Counted from the first letter of the stretch, positions 12,063-23,615 are shown. The stretch: 64,000 nt of DNA from Taeniopygia guttata (GCF_048771995.1 NC_133034.1:3100001-3164000), one strand, 5' to 3'. The notes: generated by a model from the sequence alone, not told the origin. Numbers and translations are program-made.

Positions 12063-12419
12063 GTATGTCTCTAAATATTGATGCTCAAGGTTTTATTTCA
12101 AGGCTTTCCAAAGCAGAGCTGCACTGGCAGCAGCAGAGCATCCTCCACAAACAAGGTACCACTGAGCCTTGTTTACTGGCTGAGGCAAAGCCAGCAGTGT
12201 GAAATACCAGAATTTATATTTTTATGGTAGTAAACGTAGTGTGTGCAAGTGATTCTGAATAAATGCTGTTGAGAGCAGGGCAAAGCAACTGGCAGCCTTG
12301 CAGCAACTCCTCATTGCTCACGGGGGTACAGAGTCAGCAGCACGAGCCCCAGGGCTGCAGGAGGCTGGCACAGGTGCTGCTGGTGTGGAGGGATGACAGT
12401 GTGCCTGCTCTGCCCACAG
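12063..12419 (+). other. Intron end upstream of the SH3 exon
   Basis: This sequence runs from the CR1 fragment to the acceptor tgcccacag at 12411-12419. No other element was seen. Confidence 0.7.
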
Positions 12420-12599
12420 CTCATCAGCGATGGCAGCGTGGTGTACGCAGAAGCCCTCTGGGACCACGTCACCATGGACGACCAGGAGCTGGGCTTCAAG
12501 GCCGGCGATGTCATCGAAGTGATGGATGCCACCAACAAGGAGTGGTGGTGGGGGAGGATTCTGGACAGTGAAGGCTGGTTTCCAGCCAGCTTTGTTCGG
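12420..12599 (+). CDS. ARHGEF4: ARHGEF4 exon: SH3 domain
   Basis: The exon has 60 codons, phase 0 at both ends, with acceptor tgcccacag and donor gtaagat. It encodes the whole SH3 fold: the ALWDH motif (equivalent of ALYDY), the acidic RT-loop [11 protein letters not shown], the EWWWGR tryptophan cluster and GWFPASFV. In Asef this SH3 packs against the DH domain and keeps the enzyme inactive until APC binds the N-terminal region. An in-frame ATG lies 27 nt upstream in the intron, but the clear acceptor makes it an unlikely start. Confidence 0.95.
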
Positions 12600-15500
12600 G
12601 TAAGATCTTCCTCTTTCTTTGTGCCCTCTCCATTAGTACCAGGTGTGTTTGTTCTTTTCCTCCAGGTTTAATGTTCTGTGGTGACTCCAAGGACTTTCAC
12701 TGCTAGAGATGGCTCAGCATGTCTTCTTAGTATTCCTCTACAAGTGGCTACAGTACAGGGTGCCCTCCTGGCTGAGCAGCCATCAGTGTGGAGAACTCCC
12801 TCTACATGAGTAAAAGGGCAAAAGGTTCAGCTCCAGACTGGAGCAGGGCCGAGCAGAGCTGTGCCAGCTGGGGAGCTGCCCTGGTTGGTGGTTTGCAGCC
12901 TGGCTCCTGCTTACCCATCTGTACACTGGCTGATTTGTGCCCAAGCACATGGCATCCACTTCCAGGAGCAAGCAGTGCTCTCCTGGAGGAATCCCTGATG
13001 CAGCTGGCAGAAGTCCACACTCCAGTGCCCACTGGGACAACAGAGATGAGCATGGCACCAGAGGCACCTCTGCAGCTGGTGCTGGGGCAGTGCAGTGCCA
13101 CGGCCAAAGGATGGACTCAGGCACTGCCCCAGCCCCTGGGCTGCTGGGCTGTCACACAGCACTGCGTGCCAGGCACTAAAAACGGAGCAGAAAAACACAA
13201 GAAATGTCTCAGCAGTCATCTGGGGCAACCTGAGACACTCAGTGCTTGTGGGCCAAGGCTGTCCCCGGTGCCAGCTTCAAAGCCCACACAGAAGAGCTGT
13301 GCAGACCAGCCCAGACAGTCCCAACTGCACCCTGCAGAGGCTTCATTTCCAACAGAGCTTTCTGAAACACATCTGAACTCTCAGGGCAAGCTGGGGGGAA
13401 CCAGGAGTGTGGGAGGGTGGAAACTGCTGTGCTCCGCTGTCCCGCTGTGAGGAGAAAGGCTTTTTTCCTTTCTCCTGACTGTGATGTCGGTGTGGGTGTC
13501 TGACAGCTTTCACCACCTCGGGCAGGCTCCTCAGTGCTGCAAAGGCAGTGGAGTGCCTAAGGGCAGAGATTCTCAGCCCTTTAGCTCTTTATCCAGGTCA
13601 CTTCAGATCACAAGTGACCCAAAACCAGGTGAAGCATGAAAGGAGGTGACACCAGGTCAGCCGGTGTCTGTAGCAAAAGTCCTTGGAGAAGTGGGGCAGT
13701 TTTGAAATGCTTTGTTATAGGTAGTAGGAGATAGTCTCAGCTGCATAATTAAAAAAACAGTGGAATGTTTTGCAAAAAAGATTACCAAGAACTCAGCACT
13801 TATTTTTCTTGCAATGAAAGCACAGAATTTTTTTTCTTTCACGTTACTTATAAGTTGAATTGTCCTGGCTGGCAAAAACTTGTCATCTTAGAGTAAAGCA
13901 GACTAGTACTAGGCTTTAGGGATGCAGAGTAAGAAATTCTTTTAACAGAGGAATCACAACACTTATTCAAGCATCCAGCTGAAAATTTCCTGCTAATTAC
14001 CACTGGCTCTAAAGCTCGGTGCAGGGAGAGCTGGTTTGTCTGGAGGCTGGGCTCAGAGTGCAGGACTCTGTCACTCCACATGAGTTTCAGGATGAGGTTT
14101 GAGACTAAGAGCTGCCGATGTCCTGCTCACACTGGAGGAGAACCAGGATTGCACATCTTGAGGGCTTCAGCAGTGAGTAAATATAACCTGTGCCTGTGTT
14201 GACAAGCGAGGGGTATGCACTCCTTTTTATGTGTAGGTGTATTTGTATCAAGTGGTAAGTCATAGAGCCTAGAAGAAACTCCATTGAAAGCTTAAAGCAG
14301 TTATGTGTCATTGTACTAAAAATTCCTATAATCATGTGTGTTTTACTTTCCTATCTTTCATTCCTTTCTGTGCTGGATCCTTTGGGTCATGTACAGAGCA
14401 TTCCCACGGGCACCCAAAGTCCCGGGCTGGGTGCGCGGAGCCGCAGCCCGTGCTGTGCTGCCACCCGATGGGGAGCGAGAGCCGGGCAGCGCCTGCCTGC
14501 CTTCCTGCCTTCCTGCCTCCCTTCCTGCCTCCCTTCCTGCCTCCCTTCCTGCCTTCCTTCCCACCCACCAGCTGGGCTGCTTTTACCTTAGCCACGCAGT
14601 CTCTAAATAATCCTGGGGAAGCAGATACCGAGCGGCCATCTGTCACACACAGTATGAGAACAATAAATTAGATAGCACCCCAGCCAGTTGCTGGTTCTCC
14701 CCTCCCTCCTGAAGTGTTCCTTCAAATATTTAAGAAAATTTCACTCGATTACCCATTTTGGTCCTGATTTTATATGTATTATTCCTGAAGGACTCCATAT
14801 TATTCCTGTAACTTCTGTCCACAAGAAATGCCTGCCTCAAACCACCCATGCCACGGTGGGAGCAGCTGCCAGTGCCCTCCCCAAAGTGACTGTCTGGCCT
14901 CAGCCCCCCCGAGGGGAAAATGTTTGCAGGCAATACACACACCCTCCTCTCACCTGTCCCGGCTCAGCCTGTGTCTGCCATCCACTCCCTGCCTTGGCAG
15001 AGCTGTTCAGCAGCAGGGACAGTGAACATCTTGTGTGCCTCACAGCTGCGAGTGAACCAGGATGAGCCCATGGAAGATTATCCCCTGAAGGTGGAGGGGG
15101 GCAAAGAGGACGACTCCCGACGCTTTGGGATGGGCCAGACCACCAAAGACCAAATGAGGACCAATGTCATCAATGAGATCATAAGCACAGAGAGAGACTA
15201 CATCAAGCACCTGAAGGACATTTGTGAGGTAAGGAATAAAGGGGGAAGGGACTGTAAGAGCTTCTCTGAGGTGTCCCATGCTTGCCCAGAAAGAGACCCT
15301 AAGCAGATAACTTTTCTGAAAATGAGACTGGATTTTCAAAAGTTCTGCTGAATGCCATTATATGCTCAGAAAACAGAAGACAATTCATTACAGCAAAATC
15401 CCAAATGCCTCTGCATTTGGAGCACTCACTTGTGCTCTGTTTGAATGGAATTAATTGAATTTCCCAAGCCAGAGAAAAGTAAATGTCCAGCACTGCTGTC

Positions 15501-18500
15501 CACTCTAATATATGTTCAGGGGTAATATAATCAGCAGCTCCAGCCTTCAGGCAAGTCATGCTCAGATCAAAACAACTGGGGGATGCTCAGCCAATTGGAT
15601 CCTTTAGTGTCAAATATGCTGAATGTTGTGACACCTCTTCTAAAAGAGATCAGTCGTGTACACTGTGGGAGTGGAGGCAGTTGGAATTTTTGCAGGAACA
15701 GAATTCTCCCCTGCCATGGTACAGAAGTGGCTCCCAGCAGAGGCAGCTGGGGCAAAGGGCACACACTTACAAACAAGCCTCTGCTCTGCAGTGTCCCTCT
15801 GCCCCTCGGAGCTCTCCTCTGCCTGGAGTCAGTCGGGCAGCTCCTCACACAGGCACCAAACCACGTCCACAACTGGACTAAATTGGTCTGAATCTACCAG
15901 TGCTGGGTCAGAGCACCCCATTGCCTGCAGACACAGAAAGGCTTTTTCATTCAGCAAGAGAGAAAGCAGATCTGTGACTCCTTCAGGTGTGGGCTGCAGC
16001 ATTGCCCAGGGCTGCCATGAGTCTGTGGCAGCTTCTATTCTACCATGTTTAGGGTAACATGAGAGGAAGTAATAGTTACAGATGGGTACAGAACTGCAGA
16101 AAGGGAGTACAGGAACACCTGAGTGCAGTCCTTGAGGCTTCCTGTTGCCACAGAGCAGATGCCCAGGAAGCTTTCCAATTTGGTTTTCTCCTAGGGTTAC
16201 ATTAAGCAGTGCCGCAAGAGAGCAGACATGTTTACAGAAGAACAGCTGAAGACAATCTTTGGGAATATTGAGGACATCTACAGGTGCCAGAAGAAATTTG
16301 TTAAAGCACTAGAGAAGAAATTCAACAAAGACCACCCCCACTTGAGTGAGGTTGGCTCATGCTTCTTGGAATATGTAAGTAAATTTGACTTCATGGGAAA
16401 GGGGTAGCTGAGCATGGATTAAGCCAGAGGATTTAGAAATTCTGACAGAACTGAAGCTTTCTTTAAAAAGACCCATCCAACCAAAATAAATGCTACCACC
16501 CTCTGTCCCAGCCCTGTTTAACCACTTCCCAAAGAAATACCCTGTAGCTCTTGTGGCTGTGGAAAGAGCATTTTCAAAGCACCTTATCTTCTGAACACTA
16601 CAATCCCTGCCAGACCTTGGTACTTTAGGAAAAATGTAGGAAGACTCCAAAATCTCAAGCGGGACTGAGTTTACAGTAATGGTATTTTCAGGTCAGTGAA
16701 GGATCAGCTGTGGCTGGTGTGGGCACTAAAAGCATTCAGCTGAGCCCAGAGCAGGATATGTGGGAATGTCTGGGTCTCTCAGATGAGCTGCAGGTGCTGA
16801 AGCCGTGATGCATCCTACCAGACCCCAGAGAGCCTGGGGAGGACAGAAATCACCAAACAGCTCCAGTTAGAGGAGACAAATCAGCAAACAGGCACAGGAG
16901 TCTGAGGCAGGGCGTGGCCTGGGGGGCACGGGCAGTAAATCCCTCCCTGTGCCTTGCAGCAAACAGAGTTTCAGATCTACTCCGAGTACTGCAACAACCA
17001 CCCCAACGCCTGCCTGGAGCTGTCGCGCCTCACCAAGGTGAACAAGTACGTTTACTTCTTCGAGGCCTGCCGCCTGCTGCAGAAGATGATTGACATCTCC
17101 CTGGATGGCTTCCTGCTCACCCCCGTGCAGAAAATCTGCAAATACCCCCTGCAGCTGGCCGAGCTGCTCAAGTACACCAACCCCCAGCACAGGTGAGGGG
17201 AGGGAAGGAGCCAGGCTGCTCCCATGGAAATGGGCTCGTGCTGAATCCTGCATGGAGGGCAGTGCGAACTGCAGCAGCACCAGAGTTCTTACAGCTTACC
17301 TCGGAGAAACCAGGGAAGAAGTGTATTTATATAATTTTATATAGTATATTTACATAATATAAGTTATATATAACTTATAATATTATATAAGTATATAACT
17401 TATAACAACAATAACGTATAAACTTATAATATTATATAAGTATATAACTTAACAATAACTTATAATTTATTATAAGTATATAATAAAAGTATATTTACAT
17501 AATTTTACACTACGTTAGCACTGAGCTTTCCTGTCACAGATTGATAGTTACAAGGTCCACTTTATAATGGCCCATTTGAGTTTTATTTGGCTCATATATG
17601 TGTGATATCAGCATATGCATACTTTGGAGCTACATGTTTCTGGTGCTGGTGTTGAGAACTTTGCCTCCAAAAGCATTGGTTGAATATATCCCAACATGTT
17701 GATACAGCCACACTTCACCAGTGGGAAGTTGTGCCCTGCAGCAGCCAAGCCACACAGACTTGGTGCCCTGTCAGTGCCAGCTCCCAAGCCTCCAAATCCA
17801 TTGCTCACTTTCAGGGTGAAGGCACTGCCTTTGGCTCGAATAACTGTCACTTAATTAAATACCTGAAAACATGAAAAATCTGTATGAAAGTGTTGATATT
17901 GGTCCACTGTGGTTTGACTTAATTTCACCTTCCTAATTGCAGCCCTGATACTTCCCAGAGTGGTTTTAAGCATGTCTTGTTCCTTAAGAAAGTGCCCAGA
18001 TGTTTTAAGTGTTGCCTTAGAGCCACGTTGTGCAGTTCAGCTCCTTCCCAGCCGCTCTGAACGCAGCAGAAGTAGCTGGTGGCCACAGATGGTGTGTGGG
18101 GGAGGGCAGATCAGCCTCTGTCCTACCCTGCCAGATAAACCATCAGCTCATGTTTGAAACGAGCCACTTACTGCTGAACTGCTTCACCTCTGCACCACAG
18201 ACCAGTCTCTGCATGGACACACAGCCCATTGTGAATATGTTGTTTATATATACTTCTGTGTTATGTTGCAGAAAGAAAATGAGAACCTGGAGGTTCTTCC
18301 AGCAATTTCTATTTACACCTCTGTAGCTAAATTTGATTACTTTCCCCCTTCCCCAGAAGTGACTTAATTTGTTACCAGACTCAATAAACCCACACTGTCT
18401 CCCTGCCCGAGGATGTCAGGCTAAATTCTTAGCTCCCTGCTTCTCTGCCTCCTTTACACATAAAGGGATGGGATGTCTGGGATGGAGCAGCTTTCCTCAG

Positions 18501-21500
18501 CAGACTCCCTGGAAAAGGAGATTTTAAAAAATTTAACACCCTGTTGTTATAATCAACATCTAATCCGTGCCTCAAAACCAGGGAGAGTGTGAGAAGCTGC
18601 CACAGGAGCAGGTCTCTGATTCCAGCACGGAACAGCTGGGAGAGACCGCAGGTGGAACTCCTGGTTCCATCCCCAGCTCTGAGCCAGGCTGCTCTCCTCT
18701 GGAGTGAGGTACAACACCCACGTGCCATTCTGCCAAGCCTAAAGCCTCTGTCCCTCCCCAGGGATTTCAAGGATGTGGAGGCTGCCTTGAACGCCATGAA
18801 GAACGTGGCTCGGCTCATCAACGAGAGGAAGCGGCGGCTGGAGAACATCGACAAAATCGCTCAGTGGCAGAGCTCCATCGAGGACTGGGAGGTAGGGGAC
18901 TTCCTGCCCAAGGAATTCCACCTTGTTCCTCTTCTGCTCTTCCAACAGCTTCTCTCTACAGCGATATCTCACTGTCCAGCCCCACCTCAGCTCTCTGTCC
19001 ATCTTTGTGGAGAGTCTGATTTTTATTTAAACAGTTACGATCTTTTAGGTCTGGCATATAACTCAGCTAGACCAGCTGCCTTTGCATGTTCCCTGGGATC
19101 TTTGTTTCCCTGTTTTTCCTTGTAGAATGAAATCAGCATGTAGGTTAGTGAAAATCTATTATTTTTCTCTTGCCCCCCATTTTATCTTGAGTGACTTCAA
19201 ACTCTCAAATGACCAGAATTGCTCCTTAATTCTTAACAAGCTAGATTATTGTTGCAGAAAGGCAAGTTCTGGCATAGTTACAGAGGAACCCAAGGCTCCC
19301 TGTAGACTCATTTAAAAATCACTAAATAAAAGAAAAAAACCCCTAATTTTCTAAATCCTAGACTCAATAAACCCACACTATCTCCCCGCCCAAGGATGTC
19401 AGGCTAAATTCTTAGTTCCCTCCTTCTGTGCCTCCTTCATGTCTGGGATGGAGCAGCTTTCCTGAGCAGACTCCCTGGAAAAGGAGATTTTTAAAAATGT
19501 AACAAGCTATTGTTCTAATCAGATTTAGTTCCCACTCCCCGATGTGCCGAGGACTGTACTCCAGCAGAGCCTCTCTCTCATTCCCACACGAGTTCTGTCA
19601 GCAGGAATTCAGGCTCCCACTTTCACATGAGGCTGAGACCAACCTGTTCTTTGCGCTGTTCTCAGGGAGAAGATGTCCTAGTCCGAAGCTCAGAACTCAT
19701 CTATTCTGGGGAATTGGCCAAAATCTCCCACCCTCAAGCCAAGAGCCAACAGAGGATGTTCTTCCTCTTCGATCACCAGCTTGTCTGCTGCAAGAAGGTA
19801 ACCCATGAAAGCTGGCTGCTGCTGTGCTGATGGATTTAAGTGAGCTCCCTCTCCACCCTCTCCTGGCCTCACGTGCTCCTGGCACTGAGCCTTCTCTGAG
19901 GTCCTGGGGTGTTCTGTGCACCTGAGCACAGCAATCAGCTACTGGCCTAATTCTCACAGCAAACAAGGAAAGCACTGCACTGCTTCTGGGCTTAGTGTGG
20001 GGTTATTCTATACAATTCAGCTCTGAGTATTGTCACACAAGTTCTTTTAACTACCTTGTTTTTCGTCTGAACTTCCAGCTTAGTGTTGTATTCAGAAAAA
20101 ACTGCAGGTTTGATGAACAGCTGTGGGCCTTGGCAGTCAGTAAGGCCATGCTAACAGCACATGTAAGCCTGAAAGTACAGCTCATGCTGTTTTCATAAGC
20201 TGAGTAATAAAAGAAATCTTCCATCTTGGAGCCAGTGAACGGTACCTTCCTCTGGAATTTCAGAACTGAATGTGTCAATTATTTTTTGCATATTCCATGG
20301 CATGCAGGTGGCTCCGTGTAACTTAGGTGTGAAAATCACTGATCTCAAAGTTACTTTTCATTGTCAACAAAAACCCAAGCGATAATTAGTATTATTTTTG
20401 CTTTTTAACTGGAACTGAAGGATTCAAATAGTGCTTTCTGTCAGAGGCTTAATGAGGATTTGGGATCATGTGTAACACCCAAGCTTCAGGGCAGCAGATG
20501 GGCCCCAACACGGACAGCAGCCTGTCCTGAGCCCACTGCCAGAACAAGCCATGTGGTTCCCTACAGTGCCCACAGCAGCTCAGCATTCTGCAGTTCCACA
20601 GACTCAAATCCAGTATCCATTTCTTTTACAGGACTGTAGTGATACCAGGAAGGTTAAATTCTCCATCACATCCAAGAAACAGCAACATGTGTTGTGATCT
20701 CTCTTCCAGGACCTCCTGCGCAGGGACATCCTGTACTACAAGAGTCGGATCAACATGGATGACATGGAAATACTGGATGTAGAAGATGGCAAGGACAAGG
20801 ACTTCAATATCAGTGTGAAAAATGCATTTAAGCTGCACTGCAGGGACACTGAGGAAGTCCATTTATTTTGTGCAAAAAAGCCTGAGCAGAAACAGCGCTG
20901 GCTGAAGGCGTTTGAGAATGAAAGGAGGCAGGTGCAGCTCGACCAGGAGACAGGTATGGAAAGAGCAGTGCTGGGAGACTGGTTTTCTTTTAATCGTTCT
21001 TATTTCATCTTTTTTTACCCATTGGCTAATGCCTGAGGAGTGAAAGGGTGGGGGAGCCAGCCCATGCTCCATGGCAGCTCTGGGCTGCTGAATTACACAT
21101 TCTGAATGAATCTGTGCAGTTAAAAACTGCAAACCACCGTAAGCCATCACTGCAGTTTGTCCTCAGGGAGGCTGATTTGTCTTAAGAATTCAAGCAGGGC
21201 TGACAAAATAGTCAATACATTACATACAGGGTCCAGAACAGTATAGAACAGGAACCTGTTCAAGGGCTGTCACTGTACAAGAGGGTTTGTGTTGTTTTGT
21301 CCAAATCATTCTTAATTCAGCCTAGTGTGTTCTGAAAGATTTCAGCCAGCACTGGCCTGGACTGGCTTCCCCCACGCCCCGTGCAGCGTGGGCTGAGGGG
21401 CAGGCAGCAAACCCTGCATGGGGGTTTGTGCAGCCCAGCCCAGGCTGGGGGAGCAGGCTGTGCCCCCAGCCTGGGCAGTAACTGTGGCCTCTCACCTCGG

Positions 21501-23027
21501 GCATTTGCCTACCCCTGTCTTCTCCTGAGGTACCAAATGATGACCTGCTGCTGACAGAAATCTGCTTTATCTTCCAGGTTTTTCCATCACGGAGGTGCAG
21601 AAAAAGCAGGCAATGCTGAATGCCAGCAAGCAGCACCACGCTGGGAAGCCCAAGGGTGAGTGACACCTGAACACAGGAGCACTGTGACAATGGGGGGTGG
21701 CTCTGTATTTACTACATGGGAGAGGTTTCAATGAAGTGGCAGTAACAAACTCTTGAGAACGCCAGATGGTGACAATTTGCACTGCAATTCCTGGTGGTTG
21801 GAGTCAGGAGACTATTCTTATCTCCAGGAGAGCCACTTTGCACATACTCAGCACTCTGCCAAAACCCAGCAGCTTCTGCTGCACGGGCAGTGCACAGCCT
21901 CTCCCAAGGAGCCAGGCTTTCCCAGCAGTATGGCATTCCCTTTGGCTAAAGGCAAGGTTTGGAGTGTCCCCATGGTGCACAGAGGGCCACAGAGGTCTCT
22001 GCAGCAGGGACTGTTCCTGCTGGGCAGTTGTGCCCGTGGAAGATGTTCTGAAAGCTGAACCTTGGGCAGGGTGCCAGGGGTAGGTACCATGCTTGAGCAG
22101 AGCTCTTCATTCAACATGCCAGAGCCCAGGACCATTAGCAGCAGCCAGGGAGAGTGAAGTCAGGCAAAATAAAGGTTCCTGTGCCCACAGCACTGTTGGC
22201 TGAAGACAGCCCTGTTGATGCCACCTTCCCCTTCTCTCTGTTCTGAGGAAGAGATGTTGCTTGGTTCCTCTGAACCCACAGAGGCAACCACTTCCTCTTG
22301 GTGGTACCAGCCAGCACTTAAGGCCCAGCCACATCTCCTGAAAGAAAGCTTGGCTAAATGTCAAAAAGGGTCAGAAATGAGATTTGGCTGTAAACAGGGG
22401 TAAGTTTGGAAGGAGGCCAGACCATGCAAACAAAGCAAAGCCCTTGGGACACAGCACTAGAGGAGACTGCACAGACCAGCCTCGTCCTCCACGCAGGCAC
22501 TGACCATTCCTAGTCAGAAATCCAGCCCGGGAGGTTGTAACAGGCACCAGCAGCACTTGCACAGCAGCTGCTTCTCCCAGCACAGCCAAAAGCAGCAGCT
22601 AAGTTTGTCAGCAGGCATGAGCTGCAGCTCTCCAGCCCTGCTGTTGTGCTGGCAGAACACCTGACAGTTGTGCAGCACATTTCTGGGCCTTGCACATGAG
22701 CTCTAATCCTAAAAGGCACTGCTGAAAGTAAGGATAAATGAAAGGAAGGGTAACAGACAAACCCAGTTCACAGCCCTGCAGCTTTAACGGGGACTGGGGG
22801 AAGTGGCAGAGTGGGGGGAAAGGAGCTGTGTTCAACTAACGTGCTTCCCATCTCCTCCTCCTGTCCCAGCTGTCACCAGGCCCTACTACGACTTCCTGAT
22901 GCGGCAGAAGCACCCCACGCTGCCCAGCACGCTCCCTCAGCAGCAGGTCTTCATGCTGGCAGAGCCCAAGCGCAAGCCCTCCAACTTCTGGCAGAACATC
23001 AGCCGGCTGACGCCCTTCCGGAAATAG
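12420..23027 (+). CDS. ARHGEF4: ARHGEF4 (Asef) Rho guanine-nucleotide exchange factor, C-terminal 505 residues, nine exons
   Basis: Joined coding segments are 12420-12599, 15046-15228, 16195-16374, 16960-17192, 18762-18891, 19666-19797, 20710-20953, 21578-21655 and 22870-23027. They total 1518 nt, stay in one frame through every GT-AG junction and end in TAG. Counting from 12420, the protein has an SH3 domain (about residues 1-60), a linker, a DH domain (about 98-285, with [13 protein letters not shown] and [20 protein letters not shown]), a PH domain (about 300-420) and a basic tail ending SRLTPFRK. The family (ARHGEF4, SPATA13, ARHGEF9) exchanges GDP for GTP on RAC1/CDC42. In Asef, APC binding relieves SH3 autoinhibition. 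ARHGEF4 fits better than its paralogues because of [28 protein letters not shown] and [10 protein letters not shown], and because FAM168B is the neighbour, as in human 2q21. The first exon here begins in phase 0 after an acceptor, so at least one upstream exon is missing, including the APC-binding region of roughly 190 residues known in human. Confidence 0.95.
12600..15045 (+). other. ARHGEF4 intron after the SH3 exon
   Basis: This is a GT-AG intron of about 2.4 kb. It contains the pyrimidine-rich simple repeat at 14492-14562 and nothing else recognisable. Long ORFs at 12788-13450 show no domain and no homology I recognise. Confidence 0.8.
14492..14562 (+). repeat. CCTTCCTGCCTC pyrimidine-rich tandem repeat
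   Basis: Repeats of cctgccttcctgcct and a 12-bp variant, cctgcctccctt, run for about 70 bp in an ARHGEF4 intron. The + strand is almost pure pyrimidine with periodic G, so the array could adopt a triplex (H-DNA) form. It lies about 480 bp upstream of the exon at 15046 and is not the splice-site tract itself. Confidence 0.85.
15046..15228 (+). CDS. ARHGEF4: ARHGEF4 exon: SH3-DH linker and DH conserved region 1
   Basis: The exon has 61 codons in phase 0, with acceptor gcctcacag and donor gtaagga. It starts [19 protein letters not shown], an acidic and variable linker between SH3 and DH. It then enters the DH domain with [20 protein letters not shown], which corresponds to DH helix 1 (conserved region 1, which contacts the switch regions of the GTPase). 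Confidence 0.94.
15229..16194 (+). other. ARHGEF4 intron
   Basis: This is a GT-AG intron between the DH CR1 exon and the DH middle exon. Its ORFs carry no recognisable domain, and I see no repeat family in it. Confidence 0.8.
16195..16374 (+). CDS. ARHGEF4: ARHGEF4 exon: DH domain, middle
   Basis: The exon has 60 codons in phase 0, with acceptor ttctcctag and donor gtaagta. It encodes [20 protein letters not shown] followed by [20 protein letters not shown] and ends in CFLEY. The segment matches the family's [10 protein letters not shown] helix. The terminal residue is Y, where mammalian Asef (from memory) has H. Confidence 0.95.
16960..17192 (+). CDS. ARHGEF4: ARHGEF4 exon: DH domain core, catalytic CR3 helix
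   Basis: The exon has 233 nt, enters in phase 0 and leaves after two bases of an arginine codon (AG|G). It encodes [18 protein letters not shown] and then the most conserved DH helix, [32 protein letters not shown] is the diagnostic DH signature. The exon is clearly GC-richer than the surrounding intron. Confidence 0.96.
17310..17505. repeat. AT-rich palindromic block with an internal direct repeat
   Basis: Nearly all bases are A or T, with many TATA/ATAT self-complementary runs. The string cttataatattatataag followed by tatataactta occurs twice, about 55 bp apart (near 17376 and 17430). It begins just over 100 bp after the exon donor at 17192, in an ARHGEF4 intron. The block looks like an expanded, cruciform-capable AT microsatellite. 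Confidence 0.85.
18377..18560 (+). repeat. Intron duplication, copy 1
   Basis: This stretch starts agactcaataaacccacac and runs to a poly-A-like ggagattttaaaaaa. It is repeated at 19360-19522 with high identity and a gap of about 20 bp in the second copy. Copy 1 sits about 200 bp upstream of the ARHGEF4 exon at 18762. It matches no repeat family that I recognise. Confidence 0.9.
18762..18891 (+). CDS. ARHGEF4: ARHGEF4 exon: DH C-terminal helix and DH-PH linker
   Basis: The exon has 130 nt and begins with the last base of the split arginine codon, then [20 protein letters not shown] and [20 protein letters not shown], ending DWE at a phase-0 donor (gtagggg). The [16 protein letters not shown] stretch is shared by ARHGEF4 and ARHGEF9. 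QSSIEDWE and DFKDVEAAL separate it from ARHGEF9 (QASVLDWE). Confidence 0.95.
19360..19522 (+). repeat. Intron duplication, copy 2
   Basis: This is the second copy of the 18377-18560 segment, offset by 983 bp. Shared strings include aggatgtcaggctaaattct and ctccctggaaaaggagattt. It lacks about 20 bp near tacacataaagggatggg. It sits about 140 bp upstream of the exon at 19666. The two copies flank the exon at 18762-18891, but that exon is not duplicated. Confidence 0.9.
19666..19797 (+). CDS. ARHGEF4: ARHGEF4 exon: PH domain, first strands
   Basis: The exon has 44 codons in phase 0, with acceptor gttctcag and donor gtaaccc. It encodes [20 protein letters not shown], a short [10 protein letters not shown] loop and the PH core [14 protein letters not shown]. 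The PH domain of this family binds phosphoinositides and positions DH at the membrane. Confidence 0.95.
20710..20953 (+). CDS. ARHGEF4: ARHGEF4 exon: PH domain, remainder
   Basis: The exon has 244 nt, phase 0 in and phase 1 out (ACA G|GT). It encodes [40 protein letters not shown], and the C-terminal PH helix with the conserved tryptophan in [20 protein letters not shown], then DQETG. Confidence 0.95.
21578..21655 (+). CDS. ARHGEF4: ARHGEF4 exon: post-PH linker
   Basis: The short exon has 78 nt and is phase 1 at both ends, with acceptor tatcttccag and donor gtgagtg. It encodes [19 protein letters not shown] followed by a basic HHAGKPK segment. The sequence is typical of ARHGEF4, whose human form reads [19 protein letters not shown]. 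Confidence 0.93.
22870..23027 (+). CDS. ARHGEF4: ARHGEF4 terminal coding exon
   Basis: The exon has 158 nt with acceptor ctgtcccag and ends in TAG at 23025-23027. It encodes [20 protein letters not shown], then [20 protein letters not shown], ending [11 protein letters not shown]. The FW-SRLTPF-K ending is shared by ARHGEF4, SPATA13 and ARHGEF9, so the C terminus is intact. Confidence 0.95.
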
Positions 23028-23615
23028 GGGCAGCCCCTTTGTGCCTGAACCCCTTCTGAGAAAGCACTTTAGCCCTCAGTCGTGGCAGGCGGAGCCGGGC
23101 TCCTCCAGCCCTGTGCTCGCAGAGGATGGCACCTGTGCTCCTGCCTCCCCTATTTATCTGGCTGCCCCGCTGGCTCCCAGGTGAGGCACAGCGTGGGCAG
23201 CGGTGCCACGGGGCCAGGCCCGCGCTGCCCAGCAGGCAGAGCTCCAGGAGCACACAGCAGGGAGCTGGGCAGGCTGCAGCCCAGAGATTTCCCCTGCCAG
23301 CTGTGCTGGGACTCGCTCCTTCCCTGGCAGCTGCCCCAGGGGATGGCAGGGATGGACCCGCTGGCCCCGTGGCCACCGCCGTGCTCGGAACAGCAGTTCA
23401 GAGTCCGTGACGAGGAGGGATGAACCCTTCCGCTCTGCCCACCCCATGCCCTGCGTTTCTCAGAGCTGTGATCCTCCTCCACGTGTCCAACCAACTCAGC
23501 AGCCTCTGCAGGCACTCAGAGCACAGTGAGCACTGCACTGTGACCTCCTCCCTCCCTTTATTCCAACAGCACCCGTGACAGGTGTCCTACATTAAACTGT
23601 GCCAACCTGCAGCAT
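23028..23615 (+). other. ARHGEF4: ARHGEF4 3'UTR, end point uncertain
   Basis: The stretch after the stop codon is GC-rich at first. A variant polyadenylation signal ATTAAA lies at 23591-23596 and is followed by a GT-rich stretch near 23640, so cleavage near 23610 is plausible. A further T/GT-rich stretch (23760-23890) would suit a longer alternative end. The boundary cannot be fixed without RNA data. Confidence 0.5.

Noticed and set aside
12393..12671. ATG 27 nt upstream of the SH3 exon giving [14 protein letters not shown] as an alternative N terminus
   Set aside because: A good acceptor tgcccacag lies between the ATG and the SH3 codons. The extension is intron sequence and only superficially resembles the ARHGEF9 N terminus.
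12788..13450. 220-codon ORF in an ARHGEF4 intron
   Set aside because: The interval is GC-rich and stop-poor, with four overlapping ORFs in other frames, no domain, and no splice context supporting an exon.
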